From NCBI GenBank assembly GCA_963281155.1, contig CAUJLY010000003.1, positions 5,394,001-5,458,000 on the forward strand: DNA of 64,000 nucleotides. Direction: 5' to 3'. The notes under the pieces are model-generated. The model searched no databases and was not told the DNA's origin. It was given only the letters and a program-made list of their open reading frames with translations. This document shows positions 19,348 through 31,000 of this stretch, one piece after another; within the stretch, counting starts at the first letter, position 1, and every line of letters starts with the position of its first letter. Made by a program: the position numbers and the translations under genes. The DNA comes from Rhabditophanes sp. KR3021. Taxonomy: Eukaryota > Nematoda > Chromadorea > Rhabditida > Alloionematidae.

Positions 19348-20361
19348 ATGTTTTCTCACAAATTGCCATCCCTTTTGCTACTCTCCTTACTCACTTTGGA
19401 CGTTGGCTGCTTTCTCCGCAACTGGTTAACTAGAGAACAAAACCCAACTTTCGATGATGAAGCCGACCAAATTGAAGACTCCACGACCTTTGAAAACATC
19501 AAGCATAAGCAACTTAAAGGCAACATCCAAAAGTTGAAGAAAGTTTTTATGAAGTTGATGTTTCTTGGACAGCAAAAGAGGTATGAACACGAGTTGGTAG
19601 AAGGTATTTCCTCGATTCACATGATGGAAGGTATTTTTTTGTCCCTCAAATGTCCCACCAAACACGAAAACGACACTGCCTTTTGGTCCAAGAACGGAAC
19701 TCCCATTAATAATTTGAATTTTGAAAATTGGCGCATTTCTGTCAACTTCCAACGATGTCTCTTATACCTTGCTCCTCTGATTAAGGAGAGTGATGTGGGT
19801 GTGTATGAGTGCCGAATCAACAAGACAGTCCAATCCAGTGTCCACATCACTATCATCACTGGCGAAGAAGCATATGCCAAGGGATTTATTGCATATCTCG
19901 TTTCAGTCATTTATGTTGTACCGATCGTTGTTCTTGCCCTAGTATACCGATGTTTCTACCCTCAAATTAGGGAACTTCATTTGGAAGTCAACAAGAAAGA
20001 CGAATTGACTCTTTTCTATGAGGATATGCTAAAGAACAAACAACAAAAGCATGAGGTACGTTTTAATTAATATACACGTTTCGTAATTTTCTTTCCATAG
20101 GTACTTCTAGCCAAAAAGATGTCGAAGGTGGCTGACGTCTATAAGAACAGAGTAGTGCAAAAAAGGATAGGCAGCTTTAGACAAATTGGATTGACAGAGT
20201 CAGTTCCTTCCGGTCAACCACCACCGAATAGAGAAAGGTCAATGCGTCAGGTAGTCAAAAATGTGTCTAGAATCGCTGAAGCCAGGAGCCAAGAATACTC
20301 TGATGCATTTACAAATACGCAAACTTCATCTACTAACAATCCACGAAGAAGGAAAGGATGA
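19348..20361 (+). CDS. Single-Ig-domain type I membrane protein
   Basis: Spliced from 19348..20055 and 20101..20361 (45 bp intron), giving 322 aa. Signal peptide MFSHKLPSLLLLSLLTLDVG; a charged linker; an Ig-like domain at about residues 92-170 with the first Cys in FLSLKCPTKHEND, a Trp in AFWSKNG and the second Cys in the SDVGVYECRINKTV motif (the D-x-G-x-Y-x-C signature); a TM helix AYLVSVIYVVPIVVLALVYR; and a basic cytoplasmic tail of about 120 residues with a PSGQPPPNRE stretch. Probably a cell-surface recognition or adhesion molecule; the ligand is unknown. The start is supported by an upstream acceptor (tctttag, then cagaaa and ATG). Only one Ig domain, so it is not a typical nematode zig or SAX-type multi-Ig protein. 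Confidence 0.85.
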
Positions 20362-20807
20362 CTTGTTTGGGTTTATTTTTATAAAGTTATACAATATTTT
20401 AATATTTGTATTCAATAAGTATTTTATTATTTTGACCCTTTTTTAAATGTTAATCTTTATTATTTGTATATATTTCATGTGAAGGATCATAAACTAGTTT
20501 TTATGTGTAATACACATGAAAATTAGAAACATAATTCATCTAATACATGATCATCGTTTATAGCAAATTTGATATGCGTATATATGCATATATAGTGAGA
20601 AAGTTTATTAAATGCCGCCCATATGCCCTCCACACAAATTTATTGTATTTAACACACAATACCTATTTGACTGTCCAGCCGCTTCCATTTATCTTGTTCA
20701 CCATCTTTTCTAGACTCCACACACCACCTGCGCCGTCTTACTCTATTTATTTTTATTGATACAAGTTCTCTTCATATAACTAAATAAGTTTGTCCTACAC
20801 TGACAGC
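20362..20807. other. Intergenic spacer
   Basis: AT-rich with no exon-like frame; short readings on the plus strand near 20547-20759 lack coding character. It holds the Ig gene's 3' flank and the Ly6-like gene's promoter. Confidence 0.35.
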
Positions 20808-21327
20808 ATGATTTTTTTTAAATTAAATATTATATTTTTATTCTTCTTCGTCTTTGTCGCTTTTGGGCAAGATGTAAATTCAAATAAACACATTGATGAA
20901 CAAGCTACTATTCATTTAAACCACCAAAATCACGATGGTTCACCTGATCCTAATTTCGGCATCAATTATAAAGAACCTAAAAAAATTCGTTGTTACGAAT
21001 GCCATTCAGAATCAAGTGGGAATTGGTACTCTACCTGCACAAAGAAAAGATTCTGCATGGGTTTGTGGTGTGTAGCAGGTCCTGATGGATCAGGTACTTT
21101 CCGTGGCTGTATGGATGTACTACCCTTCCTCCAACACGAATCCAAATGCATTGACTACAAAGATGAAGATGGAATAATCAAAAGAAACTGTAAGCTAAGA
21201 TTTAATTGATATATTTTATTCAATTTCAGGTTATTGCAACGAGGAGTACTGCAACTCAAGTGCCAAGCAATCACTTAATCTATCGATCATGACACTCTTA
21301 TTTTTTTCCGCATATCTCATAATTTAA
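20808..21327 (+). CDS. Ly6/uPAR-like small GPI-type cysteine-rich protein
   Basis: Spliced from 20808..21189 and 21230..21327 (40 bp intron), giving 159 aa. Start at ATG 20808: signal peptide FFKLNIIFLFFFVFVAFGQ. The mature chain has a linker, then a single cysteine-rich module beginning IRCYECHSE, continuing CTKKRFCMGLWC and FRGCMDVLP, and closing with NCYCNEEYCN, the C-x-C-x4-CN ending typical of three-finger Ly6/uPAR or nematode ET-type domains. The C terminus is a hydrophobic tail (LSIMTLLFFSAYLII), suggesting a GPI-attachment signal. Likely extracellular and membrane-anchored; function unknown. A related two-module gene lies at 57862-58783. Confidence 0.82.
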
Positions 21328-21700
21328 TCTGCCTTCCATTGATTGATCTATAGTTAATAATTGCTTTTTTAAATAAATTTATATTTTCCTTCACTAAACA
21401 ATTTGAATATTAAAATAATAATTGTTATTGTGTGCACATTGACAACAATTGAATACATACAAAATGTTTGGACCTTGACTGACCATCTAATTACAAGTCA
21501 TTTAATCGAGACAATCCTTTGACTTTTATAATGCATATGATTTAATTTATGGGAACAAAATCTTTTAATGATATAGTACTATTAACTTGAGCTGACATTA
21601 AACTCAATCTGATTTTTAATTATAAACATTATGATACCAAAATTTGAATACAAAAAATAATCTTTCCCCCTTCAATCGACAACAAGGTTATTCTGAACAA
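21328..21700. other. Intergenic spacer
   Basis: Contains polyadenylation-type AATAAA signals after the Ly6-like gene and the presumed 5' flank of the RBR-like gene. An in-frame extension of that gene back to 21644 begins with TTG, not ATG, and is not used. Confidence 0.35.
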
Positions 21701-23706
21701 ATGTGTCTCTTACGTTTCTGCTGCCCCTTTAAAGCACTCCTGGGCCTATGCAGTTTTTGTGTGTTGTGCAACATTTGCAAAGGTCTACTGCAAGAAGGAG
21801 CTGCCTATAACTTAAAAAGAAAGAGAGGCCGTGACAAAGAACTACGCGAGGCTAATCTAATTCCTGATTTGACCGATGGTCCTCCGTCAATTATCTACAA
21901 TCATTGGTGCATTGTTTGCAAGACACCTTATACCTGGAGAATTGTCCTCCGAAATTGTGAGCATCCTGTCTGTTTACACTGTGCTTTGAATTACACCCGC
22001 TATTGGATACAAGAGAAATCTCGTGTAACAATAAAATGCCCCAAGCGACTATGTTGTCACGATATCCATCCAAATGACATCTATGCCCTGTTAGATGAAG
22101 AAAATGAGGATCTTGATATGTTTATGGCAAAGAAACATCGCCAATGGCTATTATTCAAGTATGAATGTGATAATTACTGGGTTGGCCTTGGAGGAGAGGG
22201 AAATGTAAGGCAATGTCCGATTTGCCTAAATGCTTATCAAAAATGGCCTGGTTGTAATTATGTTCAGTGTGTATTCCCAGCCTGCAAAAGTTGGTTTTGC
22301 TTTCAGTGCGGATTACCGATAGATACAATTCAACACTTTTGTCGTAAGCTGGTTTATAATCTCAGTCCACAAAATATTGCTTCGTCTTCTTCCAATTTTT
22401 AAAAAAGACATTTAAATGTAATAGGACTAATTTGAAGATGTAAAACGCTTAGTCCAAAATTTAACTGATGCATCACATCATTTTAGCAGTTCCTTATTTT
22501 AGAAATGCAACAACTTATAAGTTATGACTTGTCCCATCTCACAATTTATTACCAAAATTAAAATGATTTATGTTCACAGCTTAGGCGTCACCTCCAATTT
22601 ATTAGCTAAATACTTTCTCAAATAAGTAAAGTGGCAAAGACCTTCTCTTAAAAATGTATAGTAGTTGCCAATTAAAAATAAAAGTCATCACTACATAGAT
22701 ATTTATAAACTATATGCATGTATATTGTCGGATGTATATATTTTGTAGAAACTTTTTCCTTAAACTTCTTTTCCCCACCAATTGCGAGACTTTGATGTGA
22801 GATATTTAAAAAAATTGTTCATTAACTTATTAGACATAAGAAAAGAGTAGTGTATTAATATTTTTGTTGATACTCAATACAACCATACGAAATTATTTAA
22901 TTTCACAAACAAAATTAGCTTTTACAAATAAACGAAATTTAATCACTCTAAAACAATATAATATCTTTTTTAAATTGGATATACATGCTTTTATTTACTC
23001 TGCTTTTTCCAAACAATTACCATTGTTATCTCTTTTTAGAAGGATCATGTAGTGTTGGATTCAATGACATTGCTCACCACGCTAAACCACTTGGAATCAT
23101 TTTATCCCTATGGGGATGTGAGTTATTCTTAATAACTCCATTAATTTTCATCTTTCTTTTGGTATGTTTGTTAATTACTATTTTTGATAATAGCAATAAC
23201 TATTCTCTTTAATAGCCATTTTTATAATATCTATTTTATCGTTTGCTAATAATTCCAGGCGATATTCCCCCTCGGGGCTTTTTATTATGTACCACAAGCC
23301 ATCATTAAAGAAATGAGACGAGGTAAAGAGAAATTCAAACAAGGTTCTGATGATGAACGATTTTGGTTACTTATTATTAGACTGTCCTTATACATGCCAT
23401 TCATACTAATTCTTTGTTGTGTTTTGGCTATTGGCACATTTTTCGCGTCCATTGTTTTATGCATAATGTATCTGCAAATTACATGTGTCAAAATGATTCC
23501 ACCTGTATCAAATGTAACTGCTTTCGTCTTTTCTTACTGCTTTTAACTTTATCCTTTAGGTTTACTCGTTATTAGAGAGATTCTCACGAGGATTCGCTTT
23601 CTTTGGAATTGATATGGGTTTACAATTAATTCAAGCTGCTAGGCAAGATCGGTTGAATGATATAATTGAAGAAGATCTACGATTTGTTGAAGTTAACCCT
23701 GTTTAA
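21701..23706 (+). CDS. RING/RBR-like E3 ubiquitin ligase with membrane segments (RNF19-like, no clear IBR)
   Basis: Spliced from 21701..22343, 23040..23161, 23259..23513 and 23560..23706, giving 388 aa. Role inferred: a membrane-bound RBR-type ubiquitin ligase. An N-terminal Cys-rich hydrophobic stretch (LRFCCPFKALLGLCSFCVLC) precedes a RING1-like set: CIVCKTPYTW, NCEHPVCLHCALNY and CPKRLCC. After a helical spacer comes a RING2-like set: CPICLNAYQKWPGCNYVQC then ACKSWFCFQCG and QHFC, in which the Cys of WPGCNYVQC is in the place of, or next to, the thioester Cys. Two TM hairpins follow (LGIILSLWGCELFLITPLIF and the FILILCCVLAIGTFFASIVL helix), as in RNF19A/B. The middle IBR of canonical RBRs is not recognisable. 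Intron 1 is 696 bp; the others are 46-97 bp. Confidence 0.82.
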
Positions 23707-25098
23707 CAAGCCCATTATATATGCATTCTTATACTTAAAGGTCACCTATTATTTTTTTATCACCAACTCGTATGAATTAAAGTAAATGTTTATTTGTAGG
23801 TTAAAATTAGTTTAAAGTTACTTAAAAAGTGTGCCACAATTCCCAACCAAAAATAACAACATATTCTCGCGCCCCAAACCTTTTATATCCTCAAAAGTGG
23901 TGTGGTAATAGGAACAAAAAAGTTTTGGTATAGTTTAAAAGCTTTTATTCTAATTTTGCTAGCTAGCCTTTCACAAATACCACCAGCATCTTCTCTATCA
24001 CTATTATTGTTGGTACTATTATTTTTTGAGACTCTCTCTAGACCCTAGTTCATTTTGAGTGATACAAAGATTTCCTTGTATCTTTTCGCGTACTATACAT
24101 TTAGTAAGAAAAAATAGTTACTTTGCTTTTATGCTAAAATAAATAAGACTTTTTTGGCCTGTGAAGAAAACGATCCATAGTTTATCTGTTAATATGAAAA
24201 GAGTGTGTATAAAGCTTCCTATTATGTAAAGTATAATATAGAAGATATAAATAACTATATCCCTGTCCCACACACTACTAACTTAATTTGTGTTTTTTGT
24301 GATTAGTAAACAAAACAAAATAATTTATTAAATTTTACACATTAATTCAAAGTTGGAGGCTTTCTCTTCAAAAAGGAGCCGTAATTGACCATCGTAGATT
24401 GGCCATACAATTTAATCCAAAGCCAAAAATTATTTATTTATGAAAGTGCTTTCGTCTCTACTTATATTACCAATCGCAATTGTTTCAACGACGTTTATGG
24501 TCATAAAAAATTCAGCATTCTAAATAAATCACTTTTCAGGACTAACAAATGAACCTAAATGAACTTAATTTTCATTAAATGATAAAATTCTATTTAAAGG
24601 TAGTAGTTACAGTGGACGTAAGTTTGCCACCAAAATTTCCATAATTTAATAAAAATAAATATGTATACATTTACATATTATGTATCTTATTGCCGATATT
24701 TGGTATGAAACGTTCAATTATCTTTATTTCTTTATATTCATTTATATGCTATGTTTATTTATTTATATCCATTTATATATTATGTTTATTTATATTTATA
24801 ATAGATGTACGTATGCTTATGTGAATCTACGTATATTTGCTTGAATTTAGATGAATTTCGTTGAATTCATTTTGAGGGTAATATATGCGTTTTGTTTTAA
24901 GAATAAAAGAAAGTAATATTTATGGGATATTAAAAGTATTTTTAAATAGCTATTAAATTTCTAACTTTTTTTAGAATATATCCGAAACTATTTATTTTTT
25001 GTAACCAGCAACGTAAGTAATAGCGTGTTTTATTTGTTTTTGCATTTACTTTTAGATATTAGCTAGATAGAGACAGTTTGGGGTAAAACCTGAACCAA
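23707..25098. other. Gene-free region upstream of EPAC
   Basis: 1.4 kb without a convincing exon. Around 24680-24800 it is low-complexity, with TTTATTTATAT-like runs. It probably contains the main EPAC promoter. Confidence 0.4.
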
Positions 25099-28000
25099 AT
25101 GTCAAACTATTATTCGAATGTGCCTTTGGTGGGCAGTTATGCGTCGAGGAAGTCTGGTGGGTATGAACAACAGACTATTGCTCCCGTAAAAAATCAGTAT
25201 GCCTTAGAACAATTGATGAAAAAGTTGAGACAGAGGGGTATTTTAACTCATCTCTCAGATTCATTGTTGTTTCAACTATTACTTTATAGCGATCCTATTC
25301 CGGAAAGAATTGTTTCGGGTGTAATCTGTAAGTAATATAATAAACCAATATAATAAAACAATATGATAAAACAATATGATAAACTAATATAATGAAGCCA
25401 CTTATAAAGTTTTTTATAAAGTTATTTTACCTAAAAAGTTTTATTTATCCCAATTTAATTATCCACATATTTAATATAAAATGACATTTCTTACACAAAA
25501 TAACATTCACTACAAAGTACTTACATTCTCAAGTCAAGAAAAAGTGCCAATCTTAAAATTGTTTTTGCCTTCAACAAATCATATTAAAAACAATTAACTT
25601 TCTATTTTTAAAACAAATGTTTAAAACATAATTTTAAAATACATTTTTCTAGTATTCCAACTCGAAGATCTAACATCTCATTGGTACTTGCTTATATCCG
25701 GCGAAGTTCAGTTATTTTTGCCATCATTTTCCAGTAATGTAAGTAAATATTAATAATTCGTCTATTTTTGTACATTTCATACATTTACTTTTTCTTCCTA
25801 TATTAAATTATATATAACTTTGTTTATAAATATTACGATGTGTTTTTTTTTGATTACCAAAAATATTTTTCAGAATTTGTACAGCGGCTTGGCAGTAGAA
25901 ACTTTAGCCCCGGGATGCCTATTTGGAGAATTGCATTTGACGTATCATTCTTGTAGTGCGCGAGTTAGAAAGACTGCTGAGTTTATCAAAATTAATCACA
26001 ATCATTTTATGTCTATGTATAATGTACGTTTCAAAACAAAATCGTGTTGCTAATGTAGACACAATTATTACAACTATTAAAACATGTATAAAATGCCATA
26101 CTCATATATTTATTATTAGTAACTCATATATTTAATATTAGTAATTTACAAAGAAGATTATTTCTACAAAATCTGCCAAAAATACAACGCATAATACATT
26201 TTGGCTACCAATCTATTATTTATATAAAAAATGCCTAGTTTCCGTTATTATCGTAAAATGAATTTAAATTTTAAAGTATTGTTTTCAATACAATGAAGTC
26301 AAGACATTCTTAATGTGCTTCAAAGTCTGAAAGCTTTCTTTTGGTGCTTTACTAAATAAATTTTAATGGTTTTGATAGGATAAATGGGAATATATTTTTT
26401 ACAAATTTAAACATGCACACATTTTTATAGTTTATATTGATAGTGCCTCTAATATTTATACATTCATTTACTTTTTTTAGAAACAAGCAGATTTATTACA
26501 ACCTTCTTTGACGATAATGCAGGATTTAATCAATGAGCTTCCTCGTAAGTTGATCACTAGTTATGCTTAGTTTATATTGTTTTAGCACAACATCTTGAAC
26601 CAACCCATTTACCTGAAGAAGGTACAAGTCATCAAGAGGATTTTCCGACACTTCCTGCCGATTATTATCAGCATGCAAAGGGTAATGATTACACAATTAA
26701 CAATCCATCGACATCTTCGTACAATGCGTTTGATTGTGGTCAGTTCCAAGAATCCCTTCCTCCTATCAATTCTGATTTCCAACCTGAAGAGCAACTCCCA
26801 ATTCCGAGAACGGACCATATAAACTCAGACAATGAAGTTTGGATGAATGATGGGAATGTCTTCGAAATATCTAATTTTATTGTAAGTTTCACACCAAATA
26901 AAAACATATTTTTAAAACGATCAAAAAAAGTTCCTTTCACCCCAAATTGTTTTTGTTTTGAGTTGTATAAAATTACATAAACGATTATTGTGTATGAGAC
27001 ATTGTAAACAATAAATGTTTATAAAATTAATTCCATTCAATTTATTGAATAAAAACAATTTAATAAATGTTTTTTAGAATATGGAGTCACCAATCGTTGA
27101 GATTGCTCTTCTTTTAAAGAGAACGATGCAACTTCAGGCTCCTCAATTGCTGAAGGAAAGGCAATTTCACAATTTAGTTTACTCACAAGCAATGTTTGGA
27201 AATGAAATCACTCAGTGGTTGTATGAATTAGCTGAAACTTGTCTGAGTACAGCGGGCTCGGTTCCACTTAATAGAACGCATATTATTGGGATGTGGCAGG
27301 TAAAAGATATTAACTAAAAGGGTAACAAAGTTTGTTTTAATTGATGCATAATAGGATGTGCTATATTCTAATTAGAGAGACTATTGAGAATCTTCTTTAT
27401 GAAATCGTACTGTCGAGAAAACAGGATGATTCATAAACTCGTCAATGATGCGATCAGCCACCAACACTTCATAATCTTAGCATAATGCGGAGATAGTTCT
27501 TCAAGATGCTTTACCTTTCCTTCAGTATAATTATAACAAGTCCACATACGTTCCTTTTTCCACTTATGTTGTCTTCACAAAACAGTGAGCCAGCGGCATC
27601 ATTTCAATGAATCGAGGACGTCCTTCAACATTATCACTTTTCCTAATACAAACTGTGACACACTCTTTTTTACAAACCCAATATTCTTTAAATCTTTTTC
27701 GAACTGTGTGAATCTGATACTATCATCTACGATTGATCTAGGAGTTTCTAGCCTTTTATAAAGCAAAGTCTCATTTCTTTTCTTAAATTTATAGTCACTT
27801 GATAGTTCTTGTAACAACCATTAACAGGTGCTTGCTAATCGGAATTATGGTTCAGTTTCAATCAAATTGTGAAGTTTGGTTCAATCTTCTGTACTTTCTT
27901 CAATTTGATGTGATTGAGTGTCAGAATGGATATTTTCAGGTATATCTAAAACAAATTGATTCACTAAAATTAACTTTTAAACCTGCCATTCTCTATAAGA

Positions 28001-31000
28001 AGCACACTTCTCTCAAAAGACAAACTACTTTCATTCCCAGATGTTTCAGGGTTTTTCTTCCAAACTAGCTTGCCTTGCTAATTTATCACTCAAATCAGAG
28101 CATTAGTTCTTTTTTTCCTTGTTGGGTCATAATAATTAATAGCACCAATATGAGGAGATGTTGTAGTACTAAAATAATACTAACAAAGCTATATTCAATC
28201 ACAGTATTGGCAAAATATAAATAACTTTCAGCTAATGTTCAAATGTATGAGGTCACATCGTAATGTTGGCATAGAGAATCTTTAACTAAAACTAAACTTA
28301 AATTTAAAAACTTAATTAATAAGCTAATAAATTATTGCAGGCTTTGTTAGAACACCATTTTATTTCACATAGTATGTTGCTTATTAAATAGTATAAAAAA
28401 TTTTATTTGCTTTATAGTCACGAATGAACTTCAGTTTAAAGATTCGCATGTATTGTTTCGTTGGACAATTGAAGATCCTTTAGAACATTACTATGCGAAT
28501 AGGCAACCTCCTACAGACATGCAATTGACAGGCATTAATGAGATGAGTGATATGCTGAATGAGGATTTACATATTACAGCTACACAAGGCTTGAACGACT
28601 TACATTTGAAACAAGCTTTATTTTTCTTATCCTCTATTGGGCCAGATGCTATGTTTCGGATGATTTTAAGGAAAACGTAAGTTGACACAAATCTAGTTTA
28701 AAAATGAGGTTGGCGAATTTTGATTAATTTAATAACATTAATCGAATTAATAAAATAATATAACAACTTTGTTATCTTTTCTATTAATTAAATCACTTTA
28801 TAGGCCTCAAGAAAGATCCACCGATGAATTACAACTCGTCTTTTCGGAATTAATGCATATCAAAGCCCTTTCACACCTATCCACAATGGTGAAACGCGAA
28901 CTAGCGGCCGTAATCTATTTCGAACAACATGCCCATGCCGGCACCATTCTCTTTCATCAAGGAGACGAGGGGCAAAGTTGGTACATAATATTGAAAGGGA
29001 GTGTTGATGTGAATATCCATGGAAAGGTGAGTAAACCATACAAGTTCCACTATCATCAATTTTACTACTACTAAAACATCTCTTTACATAAGATCTAATC
29101 CTGCCAAACACTTTAATATTTTAATACTTTCTTGATGATCATGTTTATTTAAGACAACAACCAATTTTTTAGTCATACTTTATCACCTTTATATAAATAA
29201 GAGCCTCGGGCAGGTTTATTTAATAGTGGTAGTTCGGATTTGGTTACGCCCAAAATGGTTAATATCTTTGCTTTTTATTAATCTCAATATGATGACAATT
29301 TATTTTGTTTTAAAACAAAATGGTAGTACTCTTTAACAAGATGCAAGAGTAGAGCAAGAATACTAAATTATGTATTCAAGAGTAAGGATAATCATAATAA
29401 TGATAAAAGAATAACTTAAAACGCGTGGTCCACGCAGAATACACATAGCGTCACTTCTTTTTTGCAGCTTTCGTCTTATTGCTTGGTTATTTTAAGCTTT
29501 TTGTTCATGAAACTTTAACCACATGTAGTTATATTTAGAAGATCTGAATCTTTTATTACCCTACATTTGTTACAATAAATAAAAATTTTAAGAGGAGGCA
29601 TATCGAAGAAAGTTATCGTTAGATGTCAGATATCCTACACGACTCTTGTTTAATACTTTTTCTTGTAATTTTTTTATTAGTTGAAGGATATATAACTAAT
29701 TCATCCAATATATTTATATTATATTTCAATCTCTTCTCAATTAAGAATATTGTTGCGGTCAGTACATGACGAATATTATTTTATTATTTATTGCATACAC
29801 ACTTTTTATTTACATAAACAAACAATATCATTATACAATACTATGTCAAAGTGATCTTTATTTGCGTAGTTCACATCAGTTACATAAAATCAGTTACAAA
29901 ACATATGTAGTATTATTTCATTTCATCTCTTCAATTCAACTTCACTATAATCTCATATTGTTACCTTTTTCTTTACATTCCAAAACAAAGTCTTGAATAT
30001 AAGTAAAAGCTTGACGTAATGACATTAAAAAAATTTAATTTATTTCTTTACCACCAATAACAAACTTGTTTTTGATAAGTCTCGTTCAGTCAAAAAAAGT
30101 ACCAATTTATTGCGCATATTAATACCTGACATTTTATGGGTATAATGGAGGCGAATCACATTTTAATAGCTCAAATTTAAACTTTCATAAGGCCACCCTC
30201 AAATCAGTTCCACAAGACATGTCGTCTTCTTTGCACATGTGTTGTTGGTAACACATTGATATACAACGCCATTTGATAATTTACGAGTTCACTGATTTAT
30301 CTCATCATTTTTATTCAATTCAAACTGTGCGGCAGATCAAAGAAACGTCTATAACTTAGTATCTCGTTTAGCCTATGCATTCAAGACACCTCTTAAATAG
30401 CCGACATGGCTTTTCTCTATATAGACCTTTTTTTATTCTAAATTAAATCTTTTTCTAAACAAACCTTTTTTAGTTTGTACTTTAAGAGTAGTAATAAATG
30501 CTAAGTATAAACATACGAAATCAGCATAAGTCTTCAACGTCCACCACAAAAGTCATAAGGACAGAGTATATATTTAAGTTAAGAAGGACTTTAACTAATA
30601 ATTACATATTAACAAATTTCATCATCATCCATTATGCGCACACTTTCCCTTTCGGTTGTTAAAATCTAATTTATAATGGTACCTTTCAGACTTCAAATGC
30701 CACACTCATCCACCACCCTTTTTTTGTTCTCCCTTTCTTACAATAACTTATTACCAATTGAATGCACATTCTATTAATCTTTCCAAATATACGTCATTTT
30801 TATTAATGGTTATTCAAATAAATATTTTAACAAGCATTTGGATAAAGTTTTAACAAACATTTAGATAAAATTTAGTCAGAGTTAAGGTAGAAATAGAGTA
30901 AAGTTTTTTGGTACTCTTTGAAGTTCATTATTTATCTATATTATTTTTTCATCTATATATTTTTTGATTCTAATCGTAATAAAAGTGAACTTCAAAATGG

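Noticed and set aside
24680..24800. TTTATTTATAT-like low-complexity repeats as a mobile element end
   Set aside because: No terminal inverted repeats, target-site duplication or coding content seen; simple AT-rich sequence.
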